In this document: positions 1-12,674 of the stretch, one piece after another
How positions within the stretch are numbered: position 1 is the first letter of the stretch
Layout of the letters: every line of letters begins with the position of its first letter
DNA from: Spisula solida
Taxonomy: Eukaryota; Mollusca; Bivalvia; Venerida; Mactridae
Length of the DNA: 64,000 nt
Assembly: GCA_947247005.1 (NCBI GenBank)
Contig: OX365945.1
Span: 15,816,501-15,880,500 of the forward strand
Direction: 5' to 3'
Program-made: the position numbers and the translations under genes
Notes under the pieces: model-generated
What the model saw: only the letters and a program-made list of their open reading frames with translations
Told to the model about the DNA's origin: nothing
Database searches by the model: none

Positions 1-326
1 GAATGTTTAATTGTAGATGATAGAAGGGGACATTCAAGGCAACATGTTAATGCAGATACGGAATTCAAGAGTGTAAGGTGATCATGAACCAAAAAGATAG
101 TAAAAAATCAGACAGGGAAAGCAGCCCTCAACTGAAACAACCAAGCACAGAAACAGACAAAACACAGACCACAAACACACAGCAAAATGATGAACACAAG
201 ACTGAACGAGAAAATGAAACTAAACCACTACAAAAGATAATCATAAGTCGGGACTCAACTTCACCAGGCCAGCACAGAAAACATAAAAACATACAAGGCA
301 CAGAAAGTCCTTATTTCAGCTCTTAA

Positions 327-1900
327 AGTCAAACACCTCACTTTGACTTATACCACGTACCTATCGTATATGAACAGCAAGATTGAATTACACCTAGCTA
401 TCTACATTCATGAAGAATCTGACAGAAAGGTTGTCAGCGCTCATACAATATGGACATCTTGACATATCTAGTATTATACATCAGATAAAGTCACCCTACC
501 GCTTTCATTCTGTTTGATTTGAAGCAGGCATTGACCTTATCAAAATCTCAGATAAAGCAATTATTCCTAGGACAGCTAGCTCAAATAGTACTTATATCAA
601 ATACCAAAAACACCTTAGAGTCCTATTAAGCAGCCGAATGTCAACATCTAAACACACAGTGTCTTTATACTTGACACTCATTAAAACAGTTGAAAGGGTA
701 GCACAAAGACGCTCTTCTTTTAAATGTATTATTGACCTTTTCTCGAAAATAAGATTAATTAAATACAACCATCTATAACATCTAGGGTATCGGATGAAAT
801 GGTCATATTCTAATTTTCTAATTTAATTTTCTGACTATTCACTTATCCATCAAGTTGAAGTGATTTGAACCAAGGATAGGGACTAGAATGAAGATTGGGC
901 ACACCTGTGGTTTACAATACTGCAATATCGGCTGATTGACTCATGCAGAGACAATTGCGACGACTGCGACAACGAACTGCACAGTTTATAGGACTATCCT
1001 GTGCACCACCTATGGTTAACTGGAATCTAACAGAATTAAAAGATCAAACGTTAATACATTTTTAGTGATTTTATCAATGTGTTTCGGCTGAAATGACTGT
1101 CAAATGACACGTACACAGAACAACATTGTCCCTAAGTGGGATGTGTACTTACTAACTTAAACTGAAGAAGAAGGAAATATTTTATTCATTATAATTTTAT
1201 GAATAATTGTTAATTGTATATCATTACCTGTATTAAAGAATTTATTGAACTAATGTTTGATAATAAATCAAAGGTTAAAGTCACATCAACCTGATCAAGT
1301 TTCTATTTCAACAACATACCAGTATTAAAGTCAATTAAAACAGTAGAATGACATATGATACATACCATAGTATGTCAAGCACCTTAAAGTCCAAATGTCA
1401 CCACCCTATATGGGCTCAATTCAACACCACCACTGACAGTAACAGTAAGCTAGCCCAAATCACTGGTAATTAAACTCAGTTTGAGGTAGTGAAGAGTTAG
1501 TGTCCAGCTTATTTGCATAGATCCTTCAACAAGAAGTGGCTTTATCAGCCTGTGAATACACTAATTAATGCATTCTGCGGTCAGTTATGGTCAAGATGGT
1601 CACTTTTATCATCTGATACTTTCCCCCATCAACCCCATGCACAGGTTTTATTTCATTGATGAGTTATCTTCCCATTGAATACTCAAGATAAGGCACCAGT
1701 TTGTGAATTGAAAGAATTTTGAGTAATTGAAGGTTTGAATGGCCCTTGTATTAAAAGTCATTGAAACCTAGACAATGGAATCATCTGTATGTTAGATGGT
1801 CCAAAACTTTGTATGTCAATTACTTTCACCTAGAGATTTATAAGGAGGTATGTGACTGTATAGTACTCTAACAGCTAAATCACAAAATAAGAGAGATTAC
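327..1900. other. No gene recognised
   Basis: AT-rich unique-looking DNA. The hydrophilic open frame at 78-326 has low-complexity Lys/Thr/Asn content and no splice or start context that I trust. Confidence 0.6.
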
Positions 1901-1960
1901 TGTGACTGATAATATGAATGACCATGGAGCTCGTTGCCTATCCAAAATCACTACCAAAAA

Positions 1961-2200
1961 GCACCATCGAGTGCTATACTGCACCATCGAGTGCTATACA
2001 GCACCATCGAGTGCTATACTGCACCATCGAGTGCTATACTGCACCATCGAGTGCTATACTGCACCATCGAGTGCTATACTGCACCATCGAGTGCTATACT
2101 GCACCATCGAGTGCTGTACTGCACCATCGGGTGCTATACTGCACCATCGAGTGCTATACTGCACCACCAAGTGCTATACTGCACCATCGAGTGCTATACT
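1961..2200. repeat. 20-bp minisatellite, 12 copies
   Basis: The unit GCACCATCGAGTGCTATACT repeats 12 times in exact 20-bp register, with a handful of substitutions (CTGTACT, CATCGGG, CACCAAG). AGCAC-CATCGA-GTGCT within each unit is a perfect 5-bp inverted repeat with a 6-base loop, so each unit can form a small hairpin. The three overlapping open frames across it are produced by the stop-free repeat and are not genes. Confidence 0.97.
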
Positions 2201-2206
2201 GCGACT

Positions 2207-5100
2207 ATGCAATAACATGCTATAAACAACATCTACTCATGTTCTATCCTATACACCATCGAGCAGTGGCAAACTAGACATGCATAGCCTAGTATTGAAG
2301 TTTCAAAGCAATAGCTTTGATATTTAGGGAGAACAGTTGACCTAAACATAAAACTTAAGATATTTAGTTTTCCCAGTCCGAAATGGGCCATAATTCTTGC
2401 AAAAGGCAGGATGGAGTTATGGGTCTTGCTTTATAGACTCAGTTATTGGTGGTGATCAAGTTTTGCAAATTTCAAAGCCATTTGTTATAGAGAAATATGA
2501 CCTTTAACATAAAACCTAACTAAGGCAACTTCAATGTTGATCAAGCTTATCTTTTTTTAAAAATCTGACCAGCTAAAATGAAGTGTGCATACGCAAAATA
2601 TATCAGCAACCGCAAACGGAAGTCAAACAAGGCACATATCATGGATTGGTTTAATCAAATGGAACATGAACCTTTTTAATAATGATAAAGTAACAGGTAG
2701 CTATATAATTATTATGTGTATGAATCATGAATCATAACTCTCGCAGTCATATAAATAATGGATCTACTACATCTACCTACATGAGAGATTCATAACAATC
2801 TTAAACAGACATAAAAGAAGGTACTGTTCACTAGACATCACATTAAAATTGAATAAAAAACCTTTTACAATGCAATCTTAATGTCATTAGTAACACATTA
2901 TACTTATACCCATTGCTCACATTGACTATCTATTTTGAATCTATAACTTTGCTTCACATGGTTGCCCAACATTAACAAGAGTAAATTATAATTCAGACAC
3001 CTACGGGTGTAGCTGGATGTTAGTGCAGCATCCCGGACAGAAATTTTAAGTCCCGCAAACAAGGTGAGGCTAGGCAGAAACATAGCATCTAGACAGGAGT
3101 CACTTCTCTTACAGAATAGCGTTAACGAATATGAAACAAATTCATTTGATATTCGTTCCATATATTCATCACGGCAATGTTCGTCTCTAGGAAATTTATT
3201 TCAGAAAGGGTATACTAATCTCACCTCCGTATGTAGCTTGCCATAAACACAGTGACCCAGACAGATGCAGTTCCCACCTACAGAATGTGGTTGGACATAA
3301 ATACAACACCTCGATCAGACTAGGCACATAAATTCCAAATCTTTGTGTTCATCAAAATTTCAATCAGCAAGTCATGCCCTCATTGGACAGCCAATTAGCA
3401 AATCTATAATCGTTTAAAGGTTCAAAGACAAAGAATATCAATTTGTCATAGTACTGATGTTTAGTCATTATTTGGTAAGTCAGTACAAATTAATCATGAT
3501 AAATACAGTCACAGTGATCATGTTCAAATTGATTACAGTTAAATATACTCAATACCTGACTACCATAAGACAGATGTGATATCCTGACACCTGACACAGC
3601 TTATGGCTTTACTTGAAATTCACATGGTCTCAATTTTCTGTCTACTAGATAATATTGACTTGCAGCACTGAGATAAACTGGATCTATCAGAATAGTGAAC
3701 ATGTTACCAAAGCGAACCTAGTGACTGCCTTGACAGCTCTTTTTACTCAGACTCTTTGGGGTACAAACAGAAATTTAGGGTTCAAATCACTGCATTATCC
3801 CAATTTTCACCTTTAACTAAAAGGAACATCTTAGTTTAATGGCTATTTATCATGTAATAACTAGATTCTTAAGACCTCAAGTGTTAAGGGTACATTACAT
3901 ATAACCAGTGTGATCTCCGATGATATATGATAACCTGATATTAACATATGATTATCATTATCTCTACAGAACACCAGTAAAACCCATAGTAACACCTGTT
4001 AATGTGGCTGGATCTCTGATGTTGACACTTTCGATTTATAGTCATCTTGCACACAACCAGTGGAAACTGATCACACAATTCGCTGGCTTAGAATTAGAAG
4101 GTCGTTAGTACTACTAACAAACTTATAAGACTTGTGCATATTTGAAATCTGCATCATGAGGGGCGTCTTTTGAGCTTATTTTCATGAAAATCAGAACTGG
4201 TCATGTTGACCAAACTTAGAAGTTTAAAAAAGCTTGTTTTTCCATACGTAAAGAGTAGTTTCAAGATAGTTTTTTTGTTTTCTTAAAATATCAATCTTCT
4301 CATTCTAAGCCAGCAAATGATTCAAGTTTAATAAGAGAAAAATTCATTAATAGTTAATCAGTAATACTTTATTCTTATCATGTGCAATTTGTCCTAGATA
4401 CTGACTGTGAAATTTTATGTCTTATGCCGTTTTGTCTGACTGACTGTGCAATTCTAACCAGTTTTCCTGGCCAATATAATTCTAATAACCATGGCAGTGT
4501 ACCAACATCCCCTTCCACAAAGAACCAGCAACTTCTGCACATGTAGAGGAAAATAAGTTTTGTCAATTTTTTTTGGAAGGGTATGATCTGCCACAGCTAT
4601 AAAGATTATAAGAGTAACAAAGAAGTCCCAACAAGCAGGAAGCATCTTCAAGCATCTTTGCAGGTGTTCTAAGGTAATATTTTATTTTCATGATGTAAAA
4701 GGCTAAAAGCATAAAGAATTTAGTATGACTCTACGCAACATGCACATCTGCTGGGTGGGGGGGATATCCAGTTATCTAGGTATTCACCATCTCAATCAGT
4801 GCACGAAGATGACACAGTGACGAAATGCGTCATCTTGTGGTTAACACACATGCAAATCGACTCCTCTAATATGTCAGAGATAAATTTAACTTATTTAATT
4901 TAGATAATGTTACATCTGAACAACAGGACCAGAACACATCGGAAGCAATACCAGAAGTGACTGAAGTCATTGCATGAATCAGAGACATATGTCTCTAAAA
5001 ATAAATTTGAGGACTCAAAAATTACCGATGAAATTTTAAGGTTTTTTTTATTGAAATATGCTTAGTTAATGTACTTGATATTTCCTGGCTTGTTAGTCCC
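2207..5100. other. No gene recognised
   Basis: Apart from short incidental open frames I see no gene and no strong repeat. A purine/pyrimidine landmark CTGGGTGGGGGGGATATCC stands at about 4750. Confidence 0.55.
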
Positions 5101-5109
5101 TTAAACAGG

Positions 5110-5235
5110 ATGATGTATAGTTTGAACCTATATGGGATTCAAACCCATACCATATAGACTAATAGTCATACCATGCCTTCGCCTAGCAATGCAATGTACG
5201 AAAGCTGCAGTGAAGACCAATCGTTTAGCTCAACA
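5110..5235 (-). mobile_element. Possible tRNA-like SINE fragment
   Basis: The minus strand shows ATATGGGTTTGAATCCCATA, a B-box-like palindrome; a clear A box is missing. Confidence 0.35.
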
Positions 5236-5462
5236 ACGAGATGGATGTGGGACATCCAACAACCACAATAGCTCTATGCTTAGGTCAGCTACATATAAAG
5301 AGCAATAATTTGAAGAAAAGAATAAAAAGTGACCAATGATGTTCATAAGTTCACTGTGACTTGATTAATAAACCACTATGAATACATTTTAATACGGGTG
5401 TTGAACTCAATCTAAACTTTAGGTCAGGGTATTAAAGGATAATTGTAACTTTGTTTTGTTAT

Positions 5463-5897
5463 CAGTGACAGTGTAGCAATACCACGTGGCTTTTGACTAC
5501 AGTTACAAGTAGAAATTTGTAAACATTGAAACACAAATATAGCCATAAGTATTTTATTTCTTCATCGATTTCTATAAAATATACGCCACGCTAAGGGGAA
5601 AAGCATTTGCTTTCCATGAAATATAAAGTCTTTTTCAGGAGTATTACTGATTTTTCCATTACCCTGTGAAACCTACACGTTCCACGGTTTCACAAGGTAA
5701 TGGACAAAACGGCACTTTCGCTGAAAAAGATTTTATATTTCATGAAAAGCAAATAATTGTCTCCTTAGCGTGGTGTATATTTAATAGAAATCGATGAAGA
5801 AACAAAATATTGATGACCATTTTATTTTCCAATGTTTATAAATTTCTTCTTGTAACTGTAGTCAAAAGTCACGTGGTATTGCTACACTGAGTGACAA
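5463..5897. mobile_element. Foldback element, about 435 bp, almost entirely inverted repeat
   Basis: The left arm (GTGTAGCAATACCACGTGGC...TTACCCTGTGAAAC) is repeated in reverse complement by the right arm (GTTTCACAAGGTAA...CACGTGGTATTGCTACAC). The arms are about 210 bp each with a spacer of about 14 bases near 5680. Differences are scattered substitutions and a few indels. There is no coding capacity. Transcription would give a long hairpin RNA. Confidence 0.93.
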
Positions 5898-5899
5898 AT

Positions 5900-7685
5900 G
5901 AAACAATCTCTAGCGCATTCCGTTCAGCTTGACAGGTTATTGATAATGCCCAATCCTGAAAATGAGTCGCAAGTCTGTTTCGGGTGCCATTTGTACACAT
6001 CTCTACCACAAAACTCAGTATCAAACACGTTAAAGTTCAGCTTATGAAACTTCAAATGACCATAACTTAGTCAATTCTTTGAATTTTTTGCCAAAAAACT
6101 TTTTCTTCTGCAGAAAAGTTTATTCTTTCTAGTGCAATAAATCCCGATATCTGGATTATTCCGGATTGTAGGACCCCTGGTTCAGTAAACGAAACAATAT
6201 TAGTAAGTTACAGAAATTCAACAATTGTTATCAATATAAGTATAAGAATAAAAACAATAAGAGTAACATAAATATTATATGAACTGCATGAATGTTCAAT
6301 GTTGAATTACAGAACTACTGTGTTACCACTAGTTTTTAAATGAGAAGTTTTATTTTTTAAAGACCTTTTTATTGCTTTATTTTTATAACTTTGACTTAAC
6401 AAATTAGTTAGTTCATTAAAGATTTATTAGTCATTCAGGTCAAACAGTTCAAACTCCTATAGCTGTCCTTATTGTAATAGTGTATTATTTGACTGACTTA
6501 TCCTTGTTATTCAAATGTTCGACTTATCCTTGAATGTACTGACAATGTGCTTTAAGTAGCTTATCCTATTTTAGTACCAACAAGATTATCATTGAATTAG
6601 GCACTTTTCATACCGCAGTCAAGATATTATCAAACCAAACCATAATAAGCTTAGAGAAAGTCAAGTAAAAATACGACAAAGCCTATTAAAATCAACTTGA
6701 GAATACTTGTAGTGGTGGTCTTTTACTGAAAGTGAATGGTGTCTAAATAAAACAACACAATCTCCCAAGCTGTCTGTCTGGAGACTACAATACATTCAAG
6801 TAGTTTCCATAATACAATAAATACATACACAAAGGTCAACATCTCTTATAATATCTTTTTGTAAAATAAATATTTATTAATTTATGTCTGGCATTAGCTA
6901 TTAATCAACAATGACTGATGATGTCAGCAATCTACTGACTGTACGGGTTACACAGAGTCATACAATATGACAAACACTCATATCTACTATCACAATCTTA
7001 ATTCTAAATGGCTGCTGTTATAACACTGTGCAATACATTGCATTGGATTAAATCATCACTTTTGATGCAAAGGGAGATAAAAACTGCACAACTGTTTTTT
7101 CCTTAGCAAGGGAGAGAACAACAGTTTTGTTCACATATGATTTACATTTTACTGAGTTGCCTCCCTTGATAATACACAAAATCGATGAGGAAGGAAGGGT
7201 CTCTGATTTGGTTTAGACTACTAAATTTTAGGCCGTCAACAGCTCATGTATATGAATACATTTATATGAAATACATAAACTGCCTATCACTGAAAGTTTT
7301 GATAATTTTGATGGCCAAATATTATTGATTTTTCCATGTTATATAATAAAGGAAACAGTTCCAATAGTTAGTTCATACTAATTTATTTTAGGTCGATTGT
7401 GAAACAAGTTTTTCCAACTTATATTAATCATTCTCGACACCTCTTTCCTGATGTTATCAATTGCCACGAGGGTCTGAGAGAGAACCAATAGTTGCACTAT
7501 ATTATAACTGCAAGATAGATGATAACCTGACCGCATTAAACTGATACTACAGCTTCTGTTGTTCAAGTCTGTTGAGTCTAATATGGTTTACTAATATGGC
7601 TTACCGGTATAACAATACAAACGTCTATATATACCATTTTACACATCTTAAAGAGTTAATATACTTCATAAACATATGATTTAAT
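5900..7685. other. No gene recognised
   Basis: Contains GAGTTGCCTCCCTTG (about 7154), a word common in molluscan dispersed repeats, but no definable element. Confidence 0.5.
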
Positions 7686-7688
7686 GTA

Positions 7689-7949
7689 GTATAGCACAGA
7701 GAATTTGACATAATCCTGACCTTTATGCATGAATATATTACAAGGTGCTTGCATTGAATATATAAATTTCCGCGAGCAAATCGTGCAATATCGGTCCCTT
7801 AGATTTGTGTTGGTATTACACCCGAGCGTTTTCGTGATACTTTCCGCTTATGAAAACATACGACCGGGATTATAAATATAAACAATATATCAACTGTTAA
7901 AATATGCTAATTAATGGTCGAGAGTCGTGTCAAATTCTCTGGACTATAC
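7689..7949 (+). mobile_element. MITE with about 20-bp terminal inverted repeats
   Basis: The ends are GTATAGCACAGAGAATTTGA and TCAAATTCTCTGGACTATAC. Relatives in this window are an inverted, longer copy at 24240-24540 and a partial copy at about 15430-15590 (AGCAAATCGTGCATTATCG). Confidence 0.8.
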
Positions 7950-8104
7950 AGTCCGTTAAATTAGGTCTGTCACTTGTATACAAACATTGTAATATCATAT
8001 AGTGCGTTCAAAGTCAAACGAGAATCGTTATACACATAAACTCGCCTGACAGGTAAACTTTAAACGTGTCCGATATCAAATTGTGTTCAAAGCGCATCAC
8101 ATAC

Positions 8105-8205
8105 ACCAAAGGCCCTGTAGTGTGTTGGATACGCACTCTTTCTACAAGTTTCAATTTTATTCTGAGTTGTAGGTTCGATCCCCACAATTTCATTGATTTT
8201 TTTTT
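8105..8205 (+). mobile_element. tRNA-derived SINE head (B box)
   Basis: GGTTCGATCCCC is a canonical pol III B box / T-arm; upstream GCCCTGTAGTGTGTTGGATA resembles a worn D-arm region. Insertions separate the parts, so this is a degraded SINE or tRNA pseudogene rather than a working tRNA. Confidence 0.5.
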
Positions 8206-8689
8206 AAATTTTGTATCCATGTTATAAAGTCTCATATTATACTACTGCTTTAATGAATCGATACTTTTTATGTTATAGTGAATATAGTATATAATTGTAT
8301 GATCATTATACTGTACATAAAAATAAAATAATTGAAAAGCTACAATATATTGATAAGATAATAAATGAAAACATAACACACAAATAAATATGCATACTTA
8401 ACTACGTGTATTATATTAGTGACACATACACTATAAGGCACATGTAATAAGATAAAAAAGGTGTTTTATGTAACTTGGATGGGTGTTGAACCAGTGACTA
8501 GATTGAACAAAATTTCAATAAAATCAGTGGTAGTGTAAAGACATGCTTATCCACTCGACTAACGAGACGATGTGTAAAACTAGTTTTCAAGAATTATACT
8601 ATTGATTGAAGGTATCTCTTTTATTATATAGAACATAAGGCCCCCCTATACTTTTGAATGGGACAGTTCCCTCATTAGTATTACTTATT

Positions 8690-8890
8690 GAACCGACAGT
8701 AACATTGTAGTTTTAATGTTTTAAACTTTTTGATTGGAGAAAAAGGCAGTGAAAACCAATATATTATCCACTAAGCTACATACTAATACACATAATATCT
8801 ATTAAAATAAGACATTAATAAGAGAAATTGCAATATTTATGTACACAATGTTATGTAAACAAGTGACCAACCTAAATAATCCATTTATAC
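8690..8890 (+). repeat. Dispersed repeat shared with 21740-21925
   Basis: Both copies share GGCAGTGAAAA.CAATA, CATACTAATA, AATAAGAGAAA.TGCAAT.TTTAT and AACA.GTGAC..ACCT in the same order, about 60-70 percent alike. Sequence just before (7960, GGTCTGTCACTTGTATACAA) also matches 21701. Confidence 0.65.
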
Positions 8891-9375
8891 AGAGATTTAT
8901 GCAACTTTCATTGTTGAATAATTTCAACATTATGATTCAATGCAATCATATTTTATGATCAACATTATTTTCAGTGCTCTGTCAAATGACAGCACTGTGA
9001 AAGGCATGTTTTATAATAAACATGGTTCAACATATTAATGCTATACAGGAACACAAACTTATATAGCCCACCATTATACTAGCTATAGGTAAATTTCTAG
9101 GTTCTGCATGGTGTTGTACTTTAAACTATGAACTAATCCGATTAGAGGTATTCTATATATAAACACATTGGTTTTTACAGCTGTAATATATACCCAACAT
9201 GAATGCATGCCTCACCTTTTCAGAAGACGAGTCCGTGTTTGGATTACCAAAGTTAAAAATATACCTATAGCGTTGTATGCAAACAAAGATTAATAATGTA
9301 ACATGTTACCGACATCACTGCATTTTCGATCAATTTTGTACAGAACTATTTTTAAAGCATTTACACGTACACACA

Positions 9376-9462
9376 ATCCCTTAAAGTTGGAGGTCATTGG
9401 CCAATCTGGTAGGGAAAATCTGAATGACCATGCACATACGAATGTCTCAGTCAGACGCAAAC
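9376..9462 (-). repeat. Dispersed repeat R1, copy 1 (minus)
   Basis: The minus strand reads CTGACTGAGACATTCGTATG...CCCTACCAGATTGGCCAATGACCTCCAA. It matches copies at 10214-10300, 19965-20045 and 46383-46650. Confidence 0.75.
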
Positions 9463-9599
9463 AAACAACAAACATAGTACAGTGTATAACACACAATACT
9501 CAAAACAAGCTTTGTCTGTCCCATTAATTGTGTAGAAGGTAAGTATCATCATCAGCAAGCCACACCATAACCATCATCATGCTGACTGATTACAGTGTA

Positions 9600-9840
9600 T
9601 TCTGTACCCTAACTGGTCAGGAGCAGTAGCAAAGAGGTATGGATGGAGGAGTTTGATCCCCGTCTGCCCCATGTGCTGTGACTGCCATCAGTGCAACGTG
9701 CAAAAGCCGGCTTTTGACTCAATGATTTGGGGGTAAATACTTAGTCAGTTAAACAGACGCATGTCTGAAAATAAGACCTTACTTGGTACTTTTCTCTAAC
9801 CAAGCAAAATACCAAACACTGAGGTATAATAATTATGTTG
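9600..9840 (+). mobile_element. SINE-like element, plus orientation
   Basis: A B-box-like GGAGTTTGATCCCC follows a worn D-arm-like GCAGTAGCAAAGAGGTATGG; the body (ATCAGTGCAACGTGCAAAAG, then CCGGCTTTTGACTC and TTTTCTCTAACCAAG) is in the style of molluscan SINEs. Ends are not defined. Confidence 0.5.
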
Positions 9841-10213
9841 AGAGAGCGGGACATTATAAGTACATAACATGGTATTATAGTGGGACATGGTATATAATAT
9901 GATGAATGTGATCAATCATGATTATAACTGACACGATCATTAAAATCATATAAGATGCATGGATCATTGTTGTTCATATCAAACCCAGTAAGGTCATACT
10001 CAGTTCATTCAATGACATGCGTACATTCATCAGCAAAAATGATCAAAACAATTCTTATTTTTGCAACACTTTCATCAATGTTTACCTTTAGAGCATTTCA
10101 GAAAGAACCAAAGAACAAAAGCACTGTAATTATACTATTACCAGTATGTTCATTTAGCAGTAACAGTATGACTTGCCCTACATCAAAAAAAATATGTTGA
10201 AAAGTTTTTTTTT

Positions 10214-10300
10214 GCATTTGACTGAGACAGTCATAGTATGTGGCCATTTGGTTTTATCCCTGCCTAATTGGCCAATGACCTCCAGCTTCAAGGGCAAGGT
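10214..10300 (+). repeat. Dispersed repeat R1, copy 2
   Basis: TTTGACTGAGACAGTCATAG, TGGCCATTTGGTTTTATCCC and TGCCTAATTGGCCAATGACC then TCCAGCTTCAAGG, the most complete copy here. Confidence 0.8.
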
Positions 10301-10866
10301 GAGATATGAAAGGTTGGAACAATATTATTCATATTGGGTGGACAGTACTGTACATACTGGATGAACTCCTTAAATACAGGAGAAATGCTTCTTTTCATTG
10401 CACTTTCATTGCACTGTGTTGTCCCTTGAAGTTTGTTGACATTTGAATACATGGATAGGAAATAAACACATGAACACAAGATAACTAGACATGCAATATG
10501 GACATATGATAGCAGAGAGATTGCACACATTGTACGGTCAGGTTACACTTCAAACAAAAAAATATCTTCATGATCTTACAATACAGATACCGATACACAT
10601 TATCAACACACGATAAGAACACACATAGTTATATACTGGTAGTCTATGATTCATTTCCTAGTGTATTTTCAATTATAGGTGAGATGGTTAACTGCCTAAA
10701 AAAATGGCAACACAACAATGATGGCCACACATCAGGGGTCCGTTGCCTAAGCAAACAGCTACCGAGCGCCATTATTCAGTTACCTCCCGTTCAATTAAAT
10801 ATAGAAGGCATGGATTATCTCCCGTGGAAAGCACTACGTAATGCTCACTCATGTTAACGGTCTCCT

Positions 10867-11470
10867 GGTGTCCACATATTGGTGTCTATACATTGGTGTC
10901 CATACATTGGTGTCCACATAATGTTGGCCATACATTGATGTCCACATAATGGTGTCCAAACATTGGTGTCCATACATTGGAGTCCATACATTGGTGTCCA
11001 CATAATGATGGCCATACATTGGTGTCCACATAATGGTGTCCAAACATTGGTGTCCACATAATGATGTCCAAACATTGGTGTCCACATAATGGTGTCCACA
11101 TAATGGTGGCCATACATTGGTGTCCATACATTGGAGTCCATACATTGGTGTGATTACATTGGTGTCCATACATTGGAGTCCATACATTGGTGTCCACATA
11201 ATGGTGTCCATACATTGGTGTCCACATAATGATGTCCAAACATTGGTGGCCACATAATGGTGTCCACATAATGGTGTCCAAACATTGGTGTCCACATAAT
11301 GGTGTCCACATAATGGTGTCCAAACATTGGTGTCCACATAATGGTGTCCAAACATTGGTGTCCACATAATGGTGTCCACATAATGGTGTCCAAACATTGG
11401 TGTCCACATAATTGTATCTAATCATTGGTGGCCACATAATGATGTCCACATAATTTGGTGTCCACATACA
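10867..11470. repeat. 14-bp minisatellite, about 43 copies
   Basis: Units GGTGTCCACATAAT, GGTGTCCAAACATT and GGTGTCCATACATT alternate in exact 14-bp register from 10867 to 11454 (42 units with no net indel), then one shifted copy. The unit variants form higher-order blocks. All three minus-strand frames are open because the unit lacks stops; these long Trp-Thr-Pro-rich frames are artefacts. Confidence 0.97.
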
Positions 11471-11491
11471 ACAAGAATACTATGTTCTTAC

Positions 11492-11530
11492 CTGAACTTT
11501 GTGTCCACTCAGCATTTGTCAAATAATCCC
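11492..11530 (-). CDS. Possible 39-base exon on the minus strand
   Basis: A consensus donor (TTCAG|GTAAGA) ends an open stretch reading DYLTNAEWTQSS, with AG at the 5' side (TTACTTGAG). Phase 1 in and out matches the preceding candidate exons. It lies directly beside the 14-bp minisatellite. The pyrimidine tract is poor, so this stays speculative. Confidence 0.2.
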
Positions 11531-12509
11531 CTCAAGTAAATATATTCAGCAAAGAATTTATTCACAATTATATGTATAGTGCATGATATGAAAACATCAC
11601 AATTCACTTAAAAACTATATAACTATAAATTATGTAGCATCTATATACAGTTAACCAAGCGGAGAGTAATATCCTTGATTTCTCACACTAACAAGGCATC
11701 AGTGAAATTAGTATCTGTATGACTGGTAGTGAAAGGATTTAAGTAAATGTCAAATACAACAATTTGAAACCTCAATAATTAGGTCAATCTTCACTTAAAA
11801 AACTTTTGACCTCTATGCAGAAATTGAATAGCAGTAGTTTGGAAAGTTGTTGAAACATGAATGGTGAATGGTGAATGCCCAGGGCCAGTGATCATACCGA
11901 TACACAGACATTAATCTCACTTAATGATCATTTACGTCCATATAGGCATACATAACAGTATTCTGAAGTCAACTAAGCCACCCTAGCTGTCACATACAAA
12001 TATACATCATAATTATATGGAGGGTAATAAAATATAGCATATAACGTCAAGCTCAGTATTGGTATGTCTGAGTCCTATAATATAGGACTGTCCACACCAC
12101 GCTTTCACTGCCTGGTATTTATTAAATATTAAAATTAACTTATTTTAAATTTAATTTAAGTACTTCTGCTTATAGCGCTTCCTCTGGCAACAACACAGAC
12201 AGGATGGTATTGGCAGGGTGTTGTTGTCAAGAGGGTGTTGCTGAAGGAAGTGTCAATGATAGTTGTGGCAAGTGTCAATAATAAACATCATGTGTTATTT
12301 ATGTAATCTTTTTTGGGGTGTTGCAATGTCTAATTGCTTCAATACTTTACATTGCTATATGCACTGACACCATACAGCATTTCACTATAAGTACAAACTA
12401 TCTGTATATCTATGTATGTATGTACTCATTCTAGCTCATGTCCTATAAGAATAGAGCAGGACTGGTACAGTCATGTAATATGGAGTAAGAGGTTAAAGTT
12501 ATTATTGTA

Positions 12510-12674
12510 CAGTACAACCTCTGTTAAGGAACACCCTTTGGGAGCTACAAATAATGGCCATTTGTTAGAGATTGATGCTCTACATAGGTTAAGTTTATAG
12601 TAAATGTCATCTTAGGGAAATTTTGTTATAGAGGTTGTTGCTCTACAGAGGGCTGCCCTGGAGAGGTTGTGCTG
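12510..12674. mobile_element. Pogo/Tigger-like MITE, 165 bp
   Basis: It starts CAGTACAACCTCTGTTAAGG and ends GAGAGGTTGTGCTG, flanked by TA on both sides (12508-12509, 12675-12676). The CAGT.nnACCTCT end pattern is that of pogo-type mariner relatives. It has a sister copy at 23731-23888. Confidence 0.8.

Noticed and set aside
1902..2277. Three overlapping plus-strand frames of about 100 codons at the 20-bp minisatellite
   Set aside because: All three frames are open through the same repeat, a sign of repeat artefact.
2904..3246. Minus-strand frame MERISNEFVSYSLTLF... as an exon
   Set aside because: No fitting splice sites with matching phase and no recognised family; the overlapping plus-strand frame is equally open.
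9215..9281. Possible minus-strand exon reading ...FNFGNPNTDSSSEK before a GTGAGG donor
   Set aside because: The only available acceptor gives a phase that does not fit the neighbouring candidate exons, and the upstream part is AT-rich; kept out of the features.
10849..11467. Long minus-strand open frames (up to 193 codons) of Trp-Thr-Pro-Met-Tyr-Gly-His repeats
   Set aside because: They exist in all three frames of one strand because the 14-bp unit contains no stop; no start context, splice sites or domain.
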